This document shows positions 12,003 through 23,572 of a stretch of DNA of 40,054 nt, piece by piece. The notes under the pieces are model-generated. The model was not told the DNA's origin. It did not search any database and saw only the letters and a program-made list of their open reading frames with translations. Origin of the DNA: Azolla pinnata. Lineage: Eukaryota > Streptophyta > Polypodiopsida > Salviniales > Salviniaceae. The DNA lies in assembly GCA_037176905.1 (NCBI GenBank), contig JBBBWG010033308.1:1-40054 (forward strand). Reading direction: 5' to 3'. A program made the translations under genes and the position numbers. Positions within the stretch are counted from its first letter, which is position 1, and each line of letters opens with the position of its first letter.

Positions 12003-12013
12003 GTGATGATGAT
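11961..12013. repeat. (ATG)n microsatellite just 5' of the lipase start
   Basis: About 17 ATG/GAT triplets (CAT/ATC on the coding strand) beginning 12 bp upstream of the lipase ATG. They would lie in the 5' untranslated leader. Confidence 0.85.
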
Positions 12014-12039
12014 ATCAGATGATACCGTCTGATGAGCTA

Positions 12040-12075
12040 GGGTTTATGGTTTAGGGTTTAGGGTTGAGGGTTTAA
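12040..12075. repeat. Telomere-like TTTAGGG words upstream of lipase
   Basis: GGGTTTATGGTTTAGGG and related words occur about 90-125 bp upstream of the lipase ATG. Confidence 0.65.
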
Positions 12076-12079
12076 GGCT

Positions 12080-13880
12080 TACGGTTTACGGTCTTTCTCT
12101 GGCCTCTGTCTCGACTTATAAGTTTGAACCAAAAGGGGGGGGTAGTTTTTATTTATTGACTTGCATGGAAGTGTTAAATTCATGCTTGCTACCAAGAAAA
12201 GGTGGTGGCAAGCCATATTGAAAGGCGCATTGGCCGGCCGGACATTTGGACCCATGGCAAGGTAGGTAAGCCGAGTCCGATTTAACGTACAAATCGCTCC
12301 GGAGGCACTATTTTTTTCTCTTTTACTCGAGATGAATCTGTTGGAAATTGGACATTTTACTGACGAAGAGCTTGTGGAGACTAGAACATTTTTACCCATG
12401 AAGAGCCTGGTATCGATCGGACCTTTTACTCAGGTGAGAGCCTGTAAAGACCAGGCACCTACCGAACGGGCGCCATTGAGTCTGTCAAAGCTACCGCTCC
12501 TCCACCCTCTTAAATTTTCCGAAATGCTCTTCTGTGCTCCACTTTCGTGCCAAAACTCAATCGTTCCCGCCTGTGAGTCCATATTCGGCACAAATGAGGT
12601 TTCGCAATGCTTTGGAAGAATCTGTGGCTTGGGGTCTTGCATGTGCTCTTCCACAAGGCAAAGCTCTCGCCGTCGAACTTTCGAATCTGATTGCTGGTAT
12701 CACAGAGCCTCTTAGATTAATAGCTTTCCTCCTCTTCTTTAGGGGCTGCGGACAAGTTTTGCTTCTCAATCCAGTGCAACAAAGAAAACACCTCAGTGGC
12801 CCTACATAAGTCTGCATCCATGATTTGAAGAATTCAATCTAGTCACTCAGTGGTGAGCAAAGAATGCAGGTGCGATTCAAATATAAAGAGGCGGACGATT
12901 CTTCGAGGACAAGTTTTAGCTGCTAGCTTAAACCGCTTGTTGTGTAGCATTTTCCATGGCATCAAGGTGATCAGATAGGGCCCAAACAGAAAGGAAAGTC
13001 AAGGCAAAAATCCAGTCATGCTCCAAGCTAAGATTTTCAAACTTTTTGACTCTTTGAGAAAAAAAGATAAACGGGGACAGAGAGGAGTGATGCATGAAGA
13101 GGCGTAGTAGATAGACTAGCGAATATAAAAGGGCAGGGGTTTGCGAAGCTTTTGCAGACACAAAATTCGACACAAGTAGATAGAGAGAGCTCAACATACA
13201 TAGATTCACTCACACACAAACACACACACACACACACACACACACAAAGAAGAGAAATGCTTCTCTTGACGATACTGCTTGTGAAGAGGATAATAAAAAA
13301 GATATTGAAGTGAAGAAAGGCAAGAGAAGAACACAGACAAGAGGAGCAGTATTATCCAACACAGTATTATGCTAATGGCACTGCATTTCAGCCCCACCAG
13401 CCTCATCATCATCTTTATATAAATGAAAATGCTCTTTTGGGCATGGTTTTATATTAATACAAGGTTAAATCTTTGTTGAGAAAAAAAACCATCTCCACCC
13501 TCCATCTCTATATACACACTATCAAAACATTTAAGTATATCAATAAATGTGTGAAAAACACTACAATGATATCATAACAAATTGTTAACACCATTACTAG
13601 CCATGATACCATGATTGACTGTATCATGGCTAATAATGCATGTAATGCTAGATTACTACTATGCAAGACTAAACAGACTGATTATTTTCCTCCTTTCTTT
13701 TGTTTTTTCTCTCTCTTATTTCTTCTGCTATCTGTAAATCAATACATTGAATCGTGGGTTGCAAATTTACTGATATGTATCTGGAGGCTTGTTGGTCGTT
13801 TGTGGGTGCTTTGCTATTGTTTATCGCTATTTTATTGCATGTTAACTACAATATTTTGTGGCAATAACTCAATACTTTGA
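12080..13880. other. Intergenic DNA without a supported gene
   Basis: Open frames exist near 12332-12810 on both strands, but none matches a family I know or shows a convincing exon structure. A loose two-copy repeat (CATTTTACTGA / CCTTTTACTCA, each followed by AGAGC.TGT) lies at about 12350-12460. Confidence 0.5.
13208..13246. repeat. (CA)n microsatellite
   Basis: Near-pure CA dinucleotide tract. Confidence 0.9.
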
Positions 13881-14014
13881 CCCATATTCTTAAATAATAA
13901 AATTATAGAACTAAAATTAAAACTTGAAATATATTAGAATCACAAAATGTTGTTGTCACAGAAAATACAAATAATTTAACTAAAGTCTATACAAGAAACC
14001 CAAAAATATATACG

Positions 14015-14610
14015 GAGAAGAACAATATTCACTAGGGTTATTATCGTTGTAAATATCTAATTCTTAGTGAAAGATTGCTAGAGTTGGGGTTAGCGTGCAT
14101 CGCCTTAGTGTCCACATGCGATAAAGCCCTGCTTAGCTTACGATTTTGCTCGAGCTAAGTGAACCCACTACACCTTCGCCTACTTCTAAATCAGCACTAG
14201 TGTCTGGCAGCTCAAGTTATGTCCCTAAACCAAGAATAAAATGGTTCTCCGTGATTAGGCCGAGACTTCTGAAATACATCCACGTCTCACGTCGTGAATG
14301 TATCCCACGATAATCCTTATCGGGATACACCAATTAATCATATAAAGAGAATACTTTTGAATTATCGAGATACTTAAAAACTCCACCCTTAAAGCCGGAG
14401 CACCTCTACCATCCTATCTTACTACACAATGTAAAACAATGTGGTTTACATGTGCAATGAGATATCAAGCACTATGTTCCAACGCTCCCCGTGCCAAGGT
14501 CGCCCTCCACTCAAAATCGTGATAGTTCCGGGGCCGCCCACTATCTAATCGTGGTGGTAAGCCATCTATCTCTTGGTTTACTACTTCTTCAGTAGCTCTC
14601 ATGTAGTTAC
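14015..14610 (-). pseudogene. Decayed copy of the CACTA-associated accessory gene
   Basis: This stretch is clearly homologous to 36395-37080 within the CACTA element. Shared anchors are TATTCACTAGGGTTATTATC, CCGTGAT...GACTT.TGAAATACA, ATCGGGATAC, GGGGCCGCCCACTATCTAATCG and GTAGCTCTC. On the minus strand it keeps protein pieces such as RETWMYF and WRATLARGALEH. It has its own stop (TGA) where the other copy has an Arg codon, and it lacks four stops present in that copy. It is therefore an independently decayed paralogue. Confidence 0.75.
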
Positions 14611-16110
14611 ATTAGCCGTAACTCGTATTTTAATAAGTTGTATAATTTATTACATATTAGTTTTGAGTCCAAAATAGCGTCTATCTCATATTTTGGTCTC
14701 TTAACGAGTTGAATTGGAGGTAGAGGTGGAACAACTTGGTCTAGGATAGTAGTTGCGGCATAAAGTTCAAATAATGAAACATGAAACATTGGATGAAAAT
14801 ACATGTGTTGGGGAAGATCTAAGCAAAAGGCAACATCATTTATTTGATGAGAGATGAGAAATGGACCTAGACATTGATAGTCTAATTTATCGCAAGGTCA
14901 AGTAGTCTTCACATTACGTTGTAGTAACAATACGCGATCTCCAACTTGAAACTTAGATCGTTTCTCAAGTGAAGAGTTCAAACGATGTCGATCTCCTACC
15001 GTCTTGTATGTGGCTTGGGCATGAACCAAATGATCTGCCAAGTTTAGTTGAATCTCTTTGAGTTTCTCTAAATGATTTTTAATAGTTGGATTGTTTGAAA
15101 CTTCTAGAACTTCTAGCACCATCTAATAAGGATGACATCTTGTGTTAGCAAAGAATGTTGATAGCTGATAAAGCAATGAAAATATTGCTTAAGGTTTGGT
15201 TTGTACGCTCCATTTGATCATCTATTTGAGGATGATAGCTTTAAAAGAGTTTAGGAGAGATTTTAAGAATCTCAAGCATGTTCAGAATTTCACAATAAGG
15301 ATGACATCTTGTGTTAGCAAAGAATGTTGATAGCTGATAAAGCAATGAAAATATTGCTTAAGGTTTGGTTTGTACGCTCCATTTGATCATCTATTTGAGG
15401 ATGATAGCTTTAAAAGAGTTTAGGAGAGATTTTAAGAATCTCAAGCATGTTCAGAATTTCACAATAAATTGCAGCCCATGGTCACTAATGATTTCATTTG
15501 GGAGGACATGATGTTTGAATACTTCTCGCATAACAAGATAAGTTGTTTCTTGGTTGGTAAAAGTCTTTATACACGGAAGAAAATGTGTTATTTTTGTAAG
15601 CCGGTCAACCACTGTGAGAATAACATTGTAACCTTTCGAAGTAGGGAAATTTGCGATGAAATTTAAAGAGATTGATTTCTATGGACAAATGGGGACACGT
15701 AATGGTTGTAATAAACCATATGGTCGATGTCGAGGAATCTTTGATCGAAAATATACATCACAACTATGAACATAGTCTATGATAAATTGATGAATTTGCG
15801 GCACCAATACTTGCGAGTAAGTAGCTCAAGTGTTTTCTGAAATTCGAAATGTCCATCTAATGGTGAATCATGGCAATGTTGCATGACTTGGAGTCGAACC
15901 GCTCCATCGGGAATATACATATGGTTGTTTTGATAAAGCAAATCATTATGCAAGCTAAAGTTACTATAATTCATATGGTAAAACTTACACCATGAACAAA
16001 AAGTACGATCTTGAAGGATATGATCTAAAATATCTTGTGCAAAATTATCTAAACCAATCTTTGAGTGGACAGAATCAAGAAAATCTCCAAAAACATCAGC
16101 TACCATTAAT
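14607..16110 (-). pseudogene. Ty3/gypsy retrotransposon integrase region, degenerate
   Basis: Read on the minus strand, the order matches the 3' half of a gypsy pol gene. First is an H2C2-type zinc-binding region near 15780-16106 (LLYQNNHMYIPDGAVRLQV, QHCHDSPLDGHF). Then comes the integrase core near 15470-15720 (LTVVDRLTKITHFLPC, LPNEIISDHGLQF) and YHPQIDDQMERTNQT near 15185-15245. Next are HAQATYK and FQVGDRVLLL (14898-15122), and HPMFHVSLFELY with YEIDAILDS (14607-14804). Stop codons interrupt it, one at a position that is normally Trp before KSIS, and the conserved MDF is changed to LNF. No flanking LTRs were identified. Confidence 0.85.
15125..15462. repeat. Perfect 169-bp tandem duplication
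   Basis: Copies 15125-15293 and 15294-15462 are identical in my reading, followed by AATAA of a third unit. The unit contains the conserved integrase motif YHPQIDDQ, so the duplication arose inside the retroelement. Confidence 0.95.
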
Positions 16111-16559
16111 TGAAGACAATTTGGACTTAAATGTAACTGTTTTTTATGATCATAAGATGGATCCTCTTATCTTGATGCCAAATAGAAGTGTCGAGATAAG
16201 ACATCCGTTTTACCTTATATATTGTAAGTGGATATGTTATTAAAAAGTTAAACGTTTATGTCAAAAATTACGCCCATTGAGCTTGTCTTCTATTCAAGAC
16301 TCCAACATTTTGAAATTATGTGAAATTCCTAAGATCACTATTGTCTACAAGTGTAGGCCATGACAGTTTGAACCGAAATGGATCAACATTGCCACAACTT
16401 CTGTATTTATTGTCCGTTAAGGCTCATGCATGTGCACCATTTGGCATGCATGCATGCATGCCACTTGACCGTCATGCATTAACCATGACTTGTATTTTAA
16501 TAAGTTGTATACTATAATACAAGTATGTATAGAGCTTAAACGTTATAACTATTGAAATA

Positions 16560-16670
16560 AGCAAGATGGTGTGATGGTTAGACCAAGACACTCACACTCT
16601 TGATACAAGAGGCTGTGTTTGATTCTTGAGAATGCCCATTTTGGTTATATGCTTGTAACACTCATTATTG
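16560..16670 (+). mobile_element. Possible tRNA-derived SINE remnant
   Basis: GTGATGGTTAGACCAAGACA resembles a polymerase III A box. GTGTTTGATTCTTGAGAATG, about 45 bases later, resembles a degenerate B box (GGTTCGATTCC). No complete tRNA fold is apparent and there is no clear tail, so this is tentative. Confidence 0.35.
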
Positions 16671-17699
16671 GTCCCAACTTATTGAGTTCAATGTTACGCC
16701 ACTCATAGCTCCATTGTTCATAACATCCTCGTTAATGGGGTGACTCTTGCATATCCATAAATTTTCTTTTCTCAAGTGGGGTGACTCATGTTTTTTTCTA
16801 AAAAAAGATACTTCATTAGTGGTAAATCTATTTACATCAAATACTAATTACATTATTGTTAGTTCCCCTTTTTTTCCAACATGGGATCTAATTATCCACC
16901 TCTATTTTCTCTACATATACCTCGCTATTGTAGTGGATTGTCTCTGACTAGTGATCCACAATCCACTGTTTGAGATTATTCATTGCAACTTCACCTAGAG
17001 ATAAGTTTATGAACAAGCAGTTACAAATTGAGCACTCATGCAGATCACTTCAAAGTGACATTGCTGCCTCCTTTCTTCAACTATATCCTCCATCGAGCAT
17101 TCGTCTTTGTCAGAAGTTGGTTGTTCAAGTTCTATCTGAAATCTGTAAAAATCCTTTCAAAGAATAAAATCTGCAATATACATCAAATCTTGACTTGCAA
17201 TATGTTCTATTACATCATTTTTCCTCTTTCATTCCTTTGTTGCATGGGCCTTACCATTCGTTCTGCTGGAAAGATCTATTTTGGGGATTCAGAGTTCCAC
17301 TTGAGATTCAACAAATTTCCAAAGAAAACATTCAAAGCTTCTCAATCCTTTATGAACGGTAATCTCCTTACCATCCCTGAGTTCGAATCCTCAGGAATTC
17401 TCTCAAACTGTCATTTGAGAGTTTAACATACTTATATCCAAATTTGTTGTATTATTTCTTTCGGTGACTCTGAGTATCCCCTCAAAAACCTTCTTGCAAT
17501 GTGTTGTCCATATATACCACAATGTGGTGCTACTAATTAGATCCCAATGCAACTCGTTGAAGTGAGTCCCTTCCTAATTTTGCGTTAGCTGGTTGGGTGT
17601 GGATCTAATCTTCTCTCCAACAACTATCCATTTGATTTGTGCCATGTTAGATTCATGGTTAGCTGCTTCTTGAGACGTCGATGTCTAAGCAGTTGCTCC

Positions 17700-17970
17700 T
17701 TACGAATAGTGTGATTCTTCCTTTCTGATACCAAAAGTCTCAATATTCTTTTCCAAATTTGTATAGCTCTTGGACAATGCTAAAAAGAGTGAATTGACGA
17801 TTCTATATGAAAACTGCATCTATGGCATGTTATGGGCTTTCCCATATTCCCTGACCATTCTCCCACTGTAATTGTTTTATGTGCTAAGAGCCACTATAAT
17901 AAGCAAATCTTCCTTGCAATTTGTTTTGACCATAGCTTCTTCCAAAAACTCTTTAAAAATGCTTCTTATA
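17700..17970 (-). pseudogene. LINE (non-LTR) reverse transcriptase zinc-binding domain relic
   Basis: The minus strand reads FWKKLWSKQIARKICLL, a stop, then WLLAHKTITVGEWS, GKPITCHRCSFHIESSIHSF, another stop, then HCPRAIQIWKRI. This is the C-x2-C...E...H...C...W pattern of the zf-RVT domain found after the reverse transcriptase of plant LINEs. The second stop replaces the Trp usually found there. The flanking frames are broken and the boundaries are approximate. Confidence 0.75.
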
Positions 17971-20335
17971 TGCCTTGTGCTTGCCAACGTTGCGCAATTG
18001 CAATTTTGGCTTCCTTGCTCTTTGCTAAAATGTTTCTTTGTAACTTTGTTGAATAGTGGAAAAATTGTATCAATTTTCTTGTCTTAACGGGATCTTTCCA
18101 TAGATATTCTCTCAAATCCCAAGGCAACTTGTGGAGAGGTTTGTTGACGTAAATCCAGATTCTACAATCCACATTGAGTTTTGAGGGATCCATATCAAGG
18201 TGCCAATTATTGTGTATATAGCTGACTAGCCTTACCCTTTTCCATCCATTGTTGTAAACTCAATCCTCATGTCTTATTTTCTCCAATCTGCCCTATCCAA
18301 ACGCCACTTCGATTGGGAGCTACTGTAGCATACAATGGCAGACCAAATATTTGGTTGGTCTTGAATGTTGAATTTATTGCCCGAGCATTGTTAGGTGACA
18401 ATTTGTAATCCATGCATAACATCCACTCATCTTGTATCACAATGATAACTGGTTGGGATTCTGGTCTGTATGGTTGCACATGCAATACCTTCCCACTACA
18501 AACCAATGCTTGTGCCTCATGCATCATTGCAGCCCAATCAAAATCTGACAAGGTTTTCCGAATTTTCAATTTTGATGCATGTTTTTTTTATCTCCTTTGG
18601 CAACATAAAGAACCGATCGGTTACTTGATCATAGGACAAACCTTATGTTTATGCATAATCTCCTTCCGCATGCTCATCTTTGCTACATGATGAACACAGC
18701 TAACATCGAATAAATCATCCATACAACTGTAATTGATAATTGTAGAATAGACAAGTAGATGCAAGATTTCACAGTGCTCAAGTGGGTTGTGCCCATGATA
18801 TGGACCATATATTGTGATTTCAGCCAAAATTCTTCCTCTATGCTTCATGTTTCTCATCTACACACAAGAAATGCATCTACGACTGCCGAGTTCTTCATAT
18901 TTGATGCCCTCTCCTCCTAGGTTGGCCGAATCATTTTCAGATACCCATTTCTATTTCAGCAATCTAGTGCGAAATTGCATTTGAATCATGTTTAAGGCAT
19001 GTGGAATATCTTCAAATTAAGTAACAAGCTGACTTATTACTTGTCGTGCGTCGTTTTAGCATCCACAATCTTTGACAACAAATTGTATGAATACCTTTGC
19101 CAACCCATATTCTCGAACACTTGTACACTAGTGTGCCTGTATACTAGTTATTGTGTCCTCTATTGACCGATGCAATATATATATACCATCTATATGGTTG
19201 TCCATGAAGATGTTGGTCCAAAATCTTCGATACATGGATTCGTAATGCGAGACAAGACGACTAACATAGATATCCCCCTTTGCCTATCAATCCAATGGCG
19301 CTTGATGCAGTTCCATTGCCTCAAATCTCTAATCTTTACCTCTAAACCAACTACTGAAACTTCTTTCAGTTGCAACAGAATATGAATTGTCGAGTGTCTA
19401 CTGGCAACGGCACATCATCAAAATTGTGCAAATTAATCGTCTCAGTATCCTCCTTGCTTGAATGCTTGGGGTCATCCCAATCATCCTCCCAAAAATCAGT
19501 TGTGGGCACAATGATTGTAACTTTCACATCCTCATGTTTCGTTGTCTCATCAGATATGAGTTGATTAAGATCCACAAAATACATTTATTGGGATAATTGC
19601 AATTGTAGAGGGCCATCTAATTGAGAAAATGATAGGTGAGTTTCATTTAGGTTTGGTACTCATGTTGGTTCAATTTAGGCGGCTTCTATTAGAATTATCA
19701 ACACAACTTATTACTTACATGTCATACAACTACTTCTGGTTTATTTGTTGCTTGGACCAATATGTACATTTTTAAATAAAATTAAATGAATTTTTCATTT
19801 TTAAACTTTAGGTCGTCAGGTTGATTACAATTAATGAGATTATTTTATATATAATTAATTTGATTTCTTTTCCATTTTAATTTACATTCCCCAAAAGATT
19901 ACATTTATTTAAAGCTGCTTGATCATTTACACTAAATATTAAATTATTATAAAATGAAATGTGGTTCATTTGCATCAAGTAAACCACAACGACAAATTGA
20001 ATCGAAAATCGATTTTAGCAAATGATTGATATTAAAATTTATTATTTTTTAAACATCGTTACTTTTTCGAGTAACAAGGAAAACTGGTTGCCTGGGGATA
20101 TAGACACAAGGGGTGCGGTGCAAGTCAGCTTGGTGCGACTCTGTGTAGTTTTTTGACGCGACTCTTGTATTCCGACGTTTCAGCACTTTTGCAGCATTAT
20201 GGATCTATGGCAATACGATCCACTCTTTGCGGTAATGCGGCAACGTGATCTTCTGCGAACTTTGCGGCAGCTGATCCCCATGTAACGTGACGTCCCCTAG
20301 CTCTTCGCGGTGTTGTGCGGCCTAACAACATGTAG
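17971..20335. other. Intergenic DNA with unidentified short ORFs
   Basis: AT-rich. Minus-strand open frames near 18267-18569, 18621-18857 and 19190-19584 may be retroelement debris (one contains QDEWMLCMDYK, faintly reverse-transcriptase-like) but cannot be assigned. I see nothing else. Confidence 0.4.
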
Positions 20336-20339
20336 CTGG

Positions 20340-20750
20340 TTGCACACTTAAGCGGGTTGAAATAGAAAGTGGACAATTCAGCAACGGTTTAGGCATCTCT
20401 TTGAATGCTAAATGTGATCGACCTCGTCATCGTCCATGAATATACTTGCATAAAACTAAGTATACATTCCTCAAAATGCCTTCGTAATAATCCGTGGAAA
20501 AGTTGTCAGTGTTGTTTTTAGTCTGAATATCATCACCATTGTTACGAACTCTCCCTGGTTGGTGGCAATGGTTGTTTTCTCGTGATCTTCTAGGACCGTC
20601 CTAATTTCATTGTAACCACTAAATGCATTGAAAAACCTATAGAGTTTGTGGCCAGCCACCGTGTCGAGAACCCGAACTAACTTAATTCTGGAAGCTTGTA
20701 GTGACATGTTGCTAGTTGGCTCTCTATCCTCAGCATCAATCCTGTAAGGG
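20340..20750 (-). pseudogene. Ty3/gypsy reverse transcriptase relic
   Basis: The minus strand reads VLDTVAGHKLYRFF, AFSGYNEIR, EDHEKTTIATNQGEF and PRIITKAF. After a stop come IFMDDDEV and, further on, RCLNRC. These are the ordered landmarks of gypsy reverse transcriptase, including a YxDD-like MDDD box. Key residues are changed (VMPFGL has become VMIFRL), and stops follow KAF and lie between later blocks. No RNase H or integrase follows directly; the integrase at 14.6-16.1 kb has the same strand but need not be the same element. Confidence 0.8.
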
Positions 20751-20887
20751 TTGGCAATATGAAAGACACCAATTTCTAGTACAATGACAATCCCAAGATG
20801 TGGTGGGTTGTGTATCCTAGCAAGAAACTTGCAAGCGCCCCTGGCCTAGTGGAATCGTCGACTGACTACATTAGTCAAGGATTCAGG

Positions 20888-21125
20888 CACGCCCAAATGC
20901 AGAGCTTGTAGAAGCTAGAAATTCCCAGAATCGTCACGGAGATTTCCGGAGGGATAGAAGCTAGAAATTCCCAGAATCATGACCCGGATTTGCCGAGGGA
21001 TTTGGGCGCGCCCAAACCAAGAGCCTGTAGAGGCTAGAGATTCCCAAAATATCTGCCGGGGGATTTGGGCGTGCCAAAACCCAAAGCTTGCAAAATCGCT
21101 GGGGCCAGAAACTAGAATCATTGGC
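20888..21125. repeat. Degenerate repeat of about 60 bp upstream of the ankyrin gene
   Basis: Three to four units share GCCCAAA, GAGC(T/C)TGTAGA(A/G)GCTAGA(A/G)ATTCCCA and GGGATTTGGGC. The array ends about 235 bp before the ankyrin start codon. Confidence 0.6.
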
Positions 21126-21358
21126 CGAGTTCCTGGAATTGTCATCCTCAGGATTTCGATACCGAAGGAATCATTTGTCCAATCATGTGCCCAACTTCTT
21201 GTTGGGATTTCAGCACCGAAGATTCTGTCTGCCCAACTTGCCGGAATCATCTTCACTCAAGGGAGATGTTTCATTAGATGAATCTTGTTTTTGGAAACAG
21301 AAACGGGTGAATATTTCACTTTGGGGTCAAGAATTTGAGATCAGGGAACAGAGGAACC

Positions 21359-23195
21359 ATGGCCGTGCCTATTGAGATGGATGTTGAGGAGGTAGAAGAA
21401 GAAGAGGAAGGATTTGAAGAGGCAGAAGAAATTGCTCTGCGATTTCCCCAGGATCTTGTTAAGCTTCTCATTGCAGCAGAAGCTGGAAATGTTGATCTTC
21501 TTCGTCAAGCTCTAGGTGGGTGATTCTTTGTCCTCTCTTCGTATATATGCGGGCGTGTGCGTGCGTGCGCGCATGAATGTGCGCCTCTGGATGTGCTCGT
21601 GTTTCTAAACCCTGTAATCATTCAAGTCTATGTTTTGGGTTTTTCCTCCACTATGCATATTACTTCTGCAGTTTTTGACCTCTACATCAAAAAGGAAATG
21701 CAGTTTGAAATTATAGGGGAAAACAATGGAAGTTGAAATTAGGGTTAAAGACCTGATAGAAAATGAGGTTCAGAGGAACGCAGAATAAAGACACATCCTA
21801 GGAGTTTTTAAGGGATCGTAGTAGTGATGTCAAATTTGAAAACAGAACAAGTTATGGGACTTTTTAGGGGATCGTAGTGGTCCTGCTGAATCTGAAAACA
21901 GATGTTTTTTAGTTTAGGTTTGGGTTCAGAAAGAAGAGGGGAATTGGAAGTGAGAAACTATGGAAATTGATATGGAAATGAGTTAAAACTGAAGGTGAAC
22001 GATGGAAACCTGAAGAAGAATGAAAGTCATGGTGCCAAATGTAAAAGTAGTGTTTTCTTGTTTCTTAACCTCTTTTTTTTCATGCCATCTCTTCATTTCT
22101 GAGAAAGAAAAGAAAGGAATGATAGTAGAGGCTACATGTACTTGTCATGAGATTAATATTTCTTGCTGACGTTGGTTGCAGATGAGTTAAACGGGAGTGT
22201 AAACGATGGTGGTGAGGATGGAGATACAGCCTTGCACTTAGCCTGTCTTTATGGTCATCTGAACTGTGTCCAGGTTTTAAACCCAAGACTTTTCCAATTT
22301 CTTTCTTTTCGTATGATTACTTTAACAAAGCTCGATTCATTGCCTACACTGATATGTAAATTTTACCTCTGTGCATGCCCTTAAATTAGTCTGGGTATGC
22401 ATGAGACTAATCGTGTTGGTGTCATCATTATTTGTGTATTTTGATCTTACATGTTGAGATTTGAACACATGTAAGACTATGTAACAAGTGATTACAGATA
22501 CATATAGGGATTAAACATATGCCCATAAGAGGGTTTCAATGTAGATGTAGTATCATTCTTTATTTGGGTAATATAGGTGCTTCTGGCGGCTGGAGCAGCA
22601 GTTGATGTGAGAGATGAAGATGGAGCAATACCTCTCCATGATGCATGTGCTGGAGGTAATGTTTTCTTAGCTAAATGTCAGGAATTTAACGACACTTTTT
22701 TAATATTCTACAAGAACCTCTAGATTTTTGAGAAATATTTCCACATACTGTTTACTGTTGTAAGTGAAGTGCTTTTAAGTCCAAGCAAGGAGTGCCGTGT
22801 TAACTTCTGAAAACCCCAAACAATTTTTCAGTAAATCTTTGCCGAAGTTAAATGTAGTGATGTTTTTCTGCTTAATTTGTATCTCCAACTACACACATAC
22901 CATTAGACAGCTCTTTTCTAGGCCCACATAATTGTTCATGTCTTTGTGAGCTTTCATAAAATCAAATCTCACTCAAAAAAGGTGGGAGATTTTTAGTATT
23001 TATTTACCTGTGGACGTGCCCAGATCCAGTGATAGTCATGTTATGCCATTATCATTGTAGGATTCTTGGACATTGTGAAGCTCCTATTACAAGCATCCGG
23101 AAGCTCAGAGAAGATCAGAAGCATGTTGAATACGATCGATGTCGATGGTGATACTGTAAAGTGTTGTCTTTATATATAAATATATATATATATAT

Positions 23196-23241
<46 letters not shown>

Positions 23242-23572
23242 TGCACAGCATATATTCAAATATATATAAATTTTGAAATTGAAATTGTTTTTGAATTGAA
23301 ATTGGCTGTTGTTTGCAGCCACTGCATCACAGTGCACGAGGTAATCATCAACATGTTGTAGAAGAGCTTTTGAGCCATGGGGCATCCCCAGACGCCCAAA
23401 ACCTTCAAGGGAAGGTTGGGAAATTATGTCACCATTTTTTTATGGAAATTGTTCTATCATGTGTTTCTAAAGTTCTTGTTCATTTTTCATTCAGACTCCA
23501 GGAGAGCTTGCTGATGAAGGTTCAAGTGTGCAACAAATTTTAGCATCAGCAGCTCGGCAACATAGAATCTAA
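21359..23572 (+). CDS. Small ankyrin-repeat protein, 6 exons
   Basis: Exons: 21359-21515, 22182-22273, 22577-22655, 23061-23155, 23319-23414 and 23495-23572. All are GT/AG and in frame, giving 198 aa. A Glu-rich N-terminus (EEVEEEEEGFEEAEE) is followed by a helix pair (LIAAEAGNVDLLRQAL) and three clear ankyrin repeats: EDGDTALHLACLYGHLNCVQ, DEDGAIPLHDACAGGFLDIV and DGDTPLHHSARGNHQHVVEE. A capping TPGELADEGSSVQQIL ends the fold. Ankyrin repeats bind partner proteins; the partner is unknown. The architecture matches small plant ankyrin proteins with an acidic head. Exon boundaries cut within repeats. There are no signal peptide or membrane segments. A possible poly(A) signal AATAAA lies at 23855-23860. 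The start ATG sits in an ACCATGGCC context close to a plant consensus. Confidence 0.93.
23172..23240. repeat. (TA)n(GA)n compound microsatellite in ankyrin intron 4
   Basis: A TA tract followed by about 15 GA dinucleotides, starting about 16 bp after the exon 4 donor site. Confidence 0.85.

Noticed and set aside
12332..12817. Overlapping ORFs on both strands as a gene
   Set aside because: No domain, no splice pattern, and equally long frames on both strands.
13559..16935. CACTACAAT at 13559 and its inverted form ATTGTAGTG near 16927 as ends of a second CACTA element
   Set aside because: Only nine bases match, the flanking triplets differ, and no subterminal array is present. The accessory relic between them makes it tempting but not supported.
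18267..18569. Minus-strand ORF with QDEWMLCMDYK as a gypsy reverse transcriptase start
   Set aside because: One weak motif only; the surrounding residues do not follow the family order.
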